Origin: an uncultured Lachnospiraceae bacterium
Lineage (GTDB): Bacteria > Bacillota > Clostridia > Lachnospirales > Lachnospiraceae
Direction of reading: 5' to 3'
Assembly: GCA_902776305.1 (NCBI GenBank)
Contig: CACYPS010000005.1
Location: 22,010-86,009 of the forward strand
Length of the DNA stretch: 64,000 nt
In this document: positions 60,601 through 64,000 of the stretch, piece after piece
How positions within the stretch are numbered: position 1 is the stretch's first letter
Layout: each line of letters starts with the position of its first letter
Notes under the pieces: model-generated
What the model was told of the DNA's origin: nothing
Seen by the model: the letters and a program-made list of their open reading frames with translations, nothing else
Database searches by the model: none
Translations under genes and position numbers: made by a program

Positions 60601-60738
60601 CATAATGTCTACTTTATCATTCACAGTCTCCGGCTCCACTTTTATCGCATCCCAATCACTTCTGTCAAGACATTCGATCATCGCGATAATGGACTGGAAG
60701 ATAAAACCCCTCTGTGCTATTCTTCCTCCGTTTGCCAT
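57664..60738 (-). CDS. Nuclease-STAND NTPase-TPR protein, candidate anti-phage effector
   Basis: This 1024-residue protein starts at ATG 60738 behind GGAGGTCTGCC. Residues 1-130 resemble a PD-(D/E)xK nuclease of the Cap4/DUF4297 kind: RGFIFQSII, Glu35/Glu37, Asp44 in DKVDIMFY, and Gln58-Lys60 in AIQVKSS. A STAND-like P-loop ATPase follows, with Walker A GESGIGKT (229-236) and Walker B NLILVIDHYDS (about 307-316). A helical region leads to six 42-residue TPRs (about 750-1000), each with YNNMAxVYxxQGDYGKALEYYGKALAI and RVLGTDHPDT. Nuclease-STAND-repeat proteins of the Avs and related groups sense phage components and then cut DNA. That role is inferred from architecture and location. It has its own terminator and is the main cargo gene. 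Confidence 0.85.
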   Translation of the reverse strand: MANGGRIAQRGFIFQSIIAMIECLDRSDWDAIKVEPETVNDKVDIMFYRNGRILSAIQVKSSINPFRERDVETWLKKLKEDAGTAEEICLCLVGEFPCEDFIKCNPEIKIVPFQNLEVFCTGKLAAYVRKADLDEDVTVRTLDLIDDSLFAKIHKNSIAEGPMSRDEFEAAFRRAIPHKNTSYRQDLPPIKEKALASCEPFIEGARRSEDITNVGALLMHTNKPICIYGESGIGKTELIRRFAELHSEYEYVFVTYMGSVNQTISKNLFILTKYEANGTELTDVVRYEQNYAAFELYSRQLKTEGRNLILVIDHYDSCDYEKDACNEVGLPLRTGFSGEKNDSVEIKELQKTGIKILLTACKKPQDTDIYASYEVKAMDEDDCFSVMTGCFTRIVPYIEKQDVRQKLLYLIWAAGKNTVYITIMAFAMQTSPLKPEQSLDKMVNTFDFDDAYRIRYSLDKLNMHGHIEKILGLVGLSYQEQQLLGSLTLLPVQGMQLTLFWKLMASNAVQLEKTRRAALQKFIDLNIVIEGRQEDSELEEDGRKTIHMIHLVEDHVQRILISKNKLAFLNSLKMNWVTRLLHYIDEYTLKNLKKDDAAYSYVSLVAEACSATEQKLKNIGERFHCQEEVAVSRRDLLMKASELSEKVGNVKDALEYVERAIAVEGPYAEDMDSLVYRMNSVGTLLFKGGKYNRAQKCFNNCLKILDDKNDIIPKEGINSFDSYDIEELIQTDDSASYATLFSNKAGVYWAQGDYGKALEYYGKALAIVERVLGTDHPDTALMYNNMALVYNAQSDYGKALEYYGKALAIKGRVLGTDHPDTAATYNNMAGVYWAQGDYGKALEYYGKSLAIKGRVLGTDHPDTAATYNNMALVYDAQGDYVKALEYYGKSLAIDERVLGTDHPDTAATYNNMASVYDDQGDYGKALEYYGKALAIRERVLGTDHPSTATTYNNMAGVYRSQGDYGKALEYYKKANAVFQSVFGEDHPRTQDTALSIMTMELCMKTGMTEDELKEILKNAPPSEE
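57790..58530 (-). repeat. 126-bp tandem repeats encoding six TPRs
   Basis: Six units of 126 bp encode the TPRs. The central ones are about 95% identical at DNA level, with differences concentrated at a few helix-surface codons (for example GVYWAQ, LVYNAQ, LVYDAQ, SVYDDQ, GVYRSQ). Confidence 0.9.
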
Positions 60739-60811
60739 GGCAGACCTCCTTTCTCAGATAAGAACGTTTCTTAATAGTATTATGATACTACTTGCTGAAA
60801 GGCTTTGCCAC

Positions 60812-60849
60812 AAAAACGCCTGCTATGAAGGTACTCCTCCATAGCAGGC
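60812..60849 (-). terminator. Rho-independent terminator of the amidase remnant
   Basis: On the minus strand the perfect stem GCCTGCTATG / CATAGCAGGC is followed by GTTTTTG. Confidence 0.82.
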
Positions 60850-60857
60850 ATTCTATT

Positions 60858-61676
60858 TTAATCTATCAGCTTCTCAAACGTCTGCGCGCCTGCGATACCG
60901 TCGACAGCGATGCCGGACCTACTCTGGAACTCACGCACGCCTTCCTCCGTACCAGCTCCGAAGATCGCATCGATCTTGGTATCCTGGATACCGTGCACAA
61001 GGAGTCCCGCCTGAAGGATGCTGACAAGCAGTCCCTTGTCTCCCTTTCCAATAACTCTGCATGCTGCCTTTGTCTCCGGGCCGAAGGAGCCATCCATGGA
61101 AATCCTGCATCCGTAGACCTCGAGCAGACACTTCTGCAATGCCATGACGAGTGCCTTCTTCGTCTTCGGACCGTACTGCCCGTCAACGACGAGCGCGGCA
61201 TTGATCAGCCGATTCAGCCATGCCTGTACGGCGGCAACTGCCAGCGCCTTCCTCGTATCCGTACCAACGATGCCGTCCTGCATGAGACCGCATGCCTTCT
61301 GGAATGCCACGACAGCGGCATGTGTACCGTCACCAAACGAACCGTCCGCTCCGGCTTTTCCGCAGGAGTAGCCAAGGGCGATCAGGTCTTCCTGTAGCTG
61401 CTTTACTTCGTCTCCCTGACAGCCTTTCTGAAGAACATCGCTGACAGTTACTTCTGGACTTCCCATAAGCTCTGCCACACGGCTTTTGAACTTCTCCCAG
61501 GTCCAGTTGCTCCCCTGGCCTTGATACCCGCCCCGCGATGCAGGCATAAGCGGCATTGGACAGCACTTGGTCGTCACATCACCGTGCCGAAGGAGATTCG
61601 TAAGCGGAATGTTATAGACTGTCAGGATGGCTGCGGCAAGCTGGGCTGCTGTCTCCTGAGCACTCTCCGTAAACAT
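60858..61676 (-). pseudogene. N-acetylmuramoyl-L-alanine amidase, 5'-truncated, with peptidoglycan-binding repeats
   Basis: The reading frame is open from 61784, but similarity begins only near 61676. The visible amidase part reads ETAAQLAAAILTVYNIPLTNLLRHGDVTTKCCP, the last helix and the zinc-ligand region of an Amidase_2 (phage endolysin) domain. The N-terminal half with the first zinc His is missing. Three or four peptidoglycan-binding modules follow (GCQGDEVKQLQEDLIALGY, DGSFGDGTHAAVVAFQ, VDGQYGPKTKKAL, MDGSFGPETKAA, VDGIAGAQTFEKL). The 5' side overlaps the vapE 3' end in a different frame, consistent with a deletion joining two phage-type genes. Confidence 0.75.
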
Positions 61677-62844
61677 CCACAACGGTGCCCTCACGATCAT
61701 CACGTTCCAGGGCTTCCCGCTGTTCCTTTTCAGCATACTTTTCAAGTTCCAGCGTAAGATACAGTTTTTCCCCGGCTTTCGCAATAAGCGCGGTCTCTGA
61801 CCAGATTTGCTTCACGGCATCTTCATCGAGTTCCCATGGTTTGTATTTGCTTTCGCCTGTCACCTTCACGTGCCAGAACCTACGGTTTCCGGTAAAGTCC
61901 CGAAGGTATCCGTCACAGCTGTTGGTAGTTCCAAAGAAAACGCACTGCCTGGGATGCGGTGTTACTCTTCTGCCAAAACTCGCCCGATACTTGTCATCCA
62001 TCCTCGATATAAACGCCTTCACTTTATCGATATCTGCCTTTTTCATGCCCGCAAGTTCCCCAATTTCCAGGATCCAATAGCCTTGCAGCTTTTCCGCCGC
62101 CGTCTTATCATTCATATCCGACAAGTTCAAGCTGTCCGAATACCAGTCACCTCCTATTTTTGAAATCAAAGTACTTTTACCGATTCCCTGACCACCGTTC
62201 AAAACAATCATATTGTCATATTTAATCCCAGGTTTATATACCCGGAGATATGCCGCACAGAGCTGCTTTCTAGTAACAGTCCGTACATAAGGTGTATCAG
62301 CCGCTCCAAGATAGTCAATCAGAAGCGTTTCAACACGTTTTATACCGTCCCATTCCGGAAGAGCCTCGAAATACTCACAGATAGGATGGTAGGATCTGTC
62401 ATCGGCTACTTTCGTAACCGCTATATTATAATTGCGCTGGGAAAAAGAGCCATAATGGCTGTCAATATAACTGATAATCTGTGCATCATCCGCATCTCTC
62501 CAGTACTGAGCCGGATGCTTCCAAGGCACACTACCTTTAATTTCCATGCTGTCCGCCAGCTGATTAAATACAATCGCTTTCAGGTTTGGATCATTTGCCA
62601 TGATCAGCGTGATATTATGAAGATTATTCGTTAATGTCATCCCCTTCTTATTGTCATACTGAAGCAATTTCTTCCAATCATCCAAACCATCCCCCTTATA
62701 TTCCGTATCCGCCTCTTTCTGTTTTTCTGCAAGTACCAGGAGCTTAACCTTCTCATCCGCAAGTGCAAATGCAGACATCTCCTGAAAGGTTTTTTTTTGG
62801 ATCATTATCCGGAAACCGATGCATCCGGACGAGATCAAATGCAT
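61612..62844 (-). CDS. Virulence-associated E (VapE)-type helicase/ATPase part of a phage primase
   Basis: This is a 410-codon open frame. Family similarity begins where the upstream primase frame ends, near 62790: KTFQEMSAFALADEKVK. The ATPase has Walker A NGGQGIGKST, then WILEIGELAGMKKADIDKVKAFISRMDDKYRASFGR and FFGTTNSCDGYLRDFTGNRRFW. VapE domains act as the helicase half of phage/island primase-helicase replication proteins. The family C-terminus is lost: after ALERDDREGTVVDV the frame runs into amidase-derived sequence and stops. No good start codon exists, since the gene normally continues from the upstream frame. It is probably non-functional unless slippage restores the joint. Confidence 0.8.
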   Translation of the reverse strand: MHLISSGCIGFRIMIQKKTFQEMSAFALADEKVKLLVLAEKQKEADTEYKGDGLDDWKKLLQYDNKKGMTLTNNLHNITLIMANDPNLKAIVFNQLADSMEIKGSVPWKHPAQYWRDADDAQIISYIDSHYGSFSQRNYNIAVTKVADDRSYHPICEYFEALPEWDGIKRVETLLIDYLGAADTPYVRTVTRKQLCAAYLRVYKPGIKYDNMIVLNGGQGIGKSTLISKIGGDWYSDSLNLSDMNDKTAAEKLQGYWILEIGELAGMKKADIDKVKAFISRMDDKYRASFGRRVTPHPRQCVFFGTTNSCDGYLRDFTGNRRFWHVKVTGESKYKPWELDEDAVKQIWSETALIAKAGEKLYLTLELEKYAEKEQREALERDDREGTVVDVYGECSGDSSPACRSHPDSL

Positions 62845-63709
62845 TCAAAAGCTTGCCGTTGGCGGGATCCGTAGCGTGATAGCTGTATGCAAAGACATCA
62901 TCATAGACCACCAGACCCGCGGAACCCTCGCCTGCTTTGTAGTCATACCTGCCCGCTTGGGCTGACGGCTGATATATATCAGATAAGTACTTTTCTATCG
63001 CCTCCCGTATCAGATATGCACGACAGAAAGCACCCACAACACCCTTTTTGCCAAGAGGATTTTCCTGCTTGTTTTTACCGGTCTTCACGGCTTTTTTCTC
63101 CCGGGAAGATACCGGCCATGAGGATATATCATGCCAATCATTATATTGACTCAGATAATAATCCGGATCCACCGGTTCACCGGCTATTTCCCTGAATACA
63201 TACTGACCATCGGCAGACGTGGACGGCCAATACATAAGCCTGTACGGCTGGTATGTCGCATCATCGAACAACTCCATGTCGATTTCCTGCGCGACCTTTC
63301 GGGCTACTGCCGGATATTCCTCTTCTGTCACATCCCTTTTAAGAGGAAAGATAAGACGAAGCCTCGGTGCATAGGGCGTATGCTTATGTGTCGAACAGAT
63401 GCACATTTTGTGCTTTCCTGCCTTCTCCAGCCTATCAATTACATTCTGAGTCCCATAATCCATATCAAGCGTCAGCATCGACCTTAGCAATACGTTTCCG
63501 GATTTTCGTTTGCCATCTTTCAAATGCCCTCCTACAAATCCGCCTATATCCTTGATTTCGCCCTGCTGTGCCTTCGTCATCTTACTGAATTCTTCAACAG
63601 TTTCCGTCGTCCGATACGTTGTGCTGACTTTCCGGCAAAAATATTCCCAAGATATCTCGCTGTTCCTCCATTCCTTCTCAAAACGAGACTTACCATATGC
63701 TATCTTCAT
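62753..63709 (-). CDS. Phage/island primase N-terminal part (PriCT/BT4734-like), frameshifted from VapE
   Basis: This 318-residue frame starts at ATG 63709 behind GGAGGGAATGTA. SFERRYRT-like N-terminus and LTLDMDYGTQNVIDRLEKAG, CICSTHKHTPYAPRLRLIFPLKRDVT and YQPYRLMYWPSTSADGQYVF match the primase-polymerase-type N-terminal domain of phage VapE fusion proteins. It then reads AYSYHATDPANGKLLNAFDLVRMHRF, as in intact fusions, and slips at a run of nine A residues (62789-62797 on the plus strand as Ts). With eight As the frame would continue DPKKTFQEMSAFA into VapE. Confidence 0.78.
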   Translation of the reverse strand: MKIAYGKSRFEKEWRNSEISWEYFCRKVSTTYRTTETVEEFSKMTKAQQGEIKDIGGFVGGHLKDGKRKSGNVLLRSMLTLDMDYGTQNVIDRLEKAGKHKMCICSTHKHTPYAPRLRLIFPLKRDVTEEEYPAVARKVAQEIDMELFDDATYQPYRLMYWPSTSADGQYVFREIAGEPVDPDYYLSQYNDWHDISSWPVSSREKKAVKTGKNKQENPLGKKGVVGAFCRAYLIREAIEKYLSDIYQPSAQAGRYDYKAGEGSAGLVVYDDVFAYSYHATDPANGKLLNAFDLVRMHRFPDNDPKKNLSGDVCICTCG

Positions 63710-64000
63710 TACATTCCCTCCATAAATTGCATTGACAGAAGTTTCCCTGATTTCACAGACAACAAAAAAAGAAAGGGTTTACACCCTCTCAGAAAACAGC
63801 CCTGTATTGCATCTTATATTAGTTTTGCGTTGTTGTATCGTTTCTATAAAAGCTATCCTTTATCCAGCCTCTCCGTCATCATTATTTCCAACCTTTTTGA
63901 ATATAGAAAAAGACAGACTGATAATCATCCGATCATTCTGTCTGCCTTCACTTTATTATATCTCTGTCGCCTTCCGGCATAAAAAATGCCCTAAGGATTA
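63710..64000. other. Upstream region of the primase gene, no gene seen
   Basis: This stretch is AT-rich and carries the primase promoter region. A weak AGGGTTTACACCCT palindrome lies near 63773. The plus-strand open frames crossing it have no ribosome-binding site. Confidence 0.35.

Larger units (their letters stand above)
54600..64000. mobile_element. Integrative element (Tn916-type integrase), left end to window edge
   Basis: The unit holds an integrase, three excisionase-like genes, a membrane protein, a STAND-TPR gene, an amidase fragment and a primase/VapE module, all on the minus strand. The integrase lies near the left end with its 3' side toward the boundary, as in many integrative elements. 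Exact ends are not resolved. The broken VapE module suggests a phage-related island or a decayed satellite. Confidence 0.75.

Noticed and set aside
63524-63982. 152-codon plus-strand open frame at the right edge
   Set aside because: It is largely antisense to the primase start and lacks a ribosome-binding site.

Overview
The window reads as a chromosomal segment of an anaerobic Firmicute. It is most likely a Lachnospiraceae-like Clostridium: gene order is loose, ribosome-binding sites are strong AGGAGG types, codons are moderately GC-rich, and AdhE, a membrane pyrophosphatase, two DegV proteins, CobT and HypA/HypB are all present. The taxon is inferred from gene content only. No rRNA, tRNA or CRISPR array was seen.

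Layout. 1-6130: start of an amylosucrase-like GH13 enzyme, a CsoR-CopA copper-efflux pair with two visible CsoR operators, an MFS sugar transporter and a small glycosyltransferase-like protein, all on the minus strand. 6.5-15.9 kb: a MglB-like sugar-binding lipoprotein; a minus-strand cell-surface cluster (SH3 lipoprotein, MBOAT acyltransferase, SGNH/DltD-like protein, YihY protein); CCA-adding enzyme; a membrane protein and a frameshifted gene. 16-20.4 kb: glycogen synthase with a histone-H1-like N-terminal tail, a stand-alone GuaA ATP-pyrophosphatase and an esterase. 20.7-27.7 kb: a divergent signalling locus with a hybrid kinase that has lost its phospho-acceptor histidine, facing a CheB-CheR-PAS-kinase-receiver fusion followed by an HPt protein. 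27.7-37.7 kb: an AIM24-like protein, an acetyltransferase-patatin fusion, two DegV proteins, a cupin, HypA, and adhE followed by an APH-like kinase behind a structured leader. 38-53.7 kb: two MacB/FtsX-type ABC pairs, a HAD phosphatase, CobT, a membrane pyrophosphatase, tandem hypB genes with a histidine phosphatase, and a frameshifted sigma factor. 54-64 kb: an LMW phosphatase, then an integrative element that runs off the right edge.

The element carries a Tn916-type integrase, three tandem excisionase-like proteins and a four-segment membrane protein. Its most interesting gene encodes a 1024-residue protein joining a PD-(D/E)xK-like nuclease, a STAND-type P-loop NTPase and six nearly identical 42-residue TPRs; it is a strong candidate anti-phage effector. 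Behind it lie a primase/VapE replication module broken by an A9 frameshift and by a deletion that fuses it to a truncated amidase.

Intergenic space is unusually rich in repeats. Four dispersed palindromic families (called A-D here) recur across the 64 kb. There are also short tandem arrays upstream of the HPt gene and of the acetyltransferase-patatin gene, and repetitive coding tracts in glgA, the TPR gene, the large ABC permease and the MglB-like gene. Several frames are broken by single-base shifts (15.4-15.8 kb, 53.3 kb, 62.79 kb); these could be real decay, programmed slippage or assembly errors.
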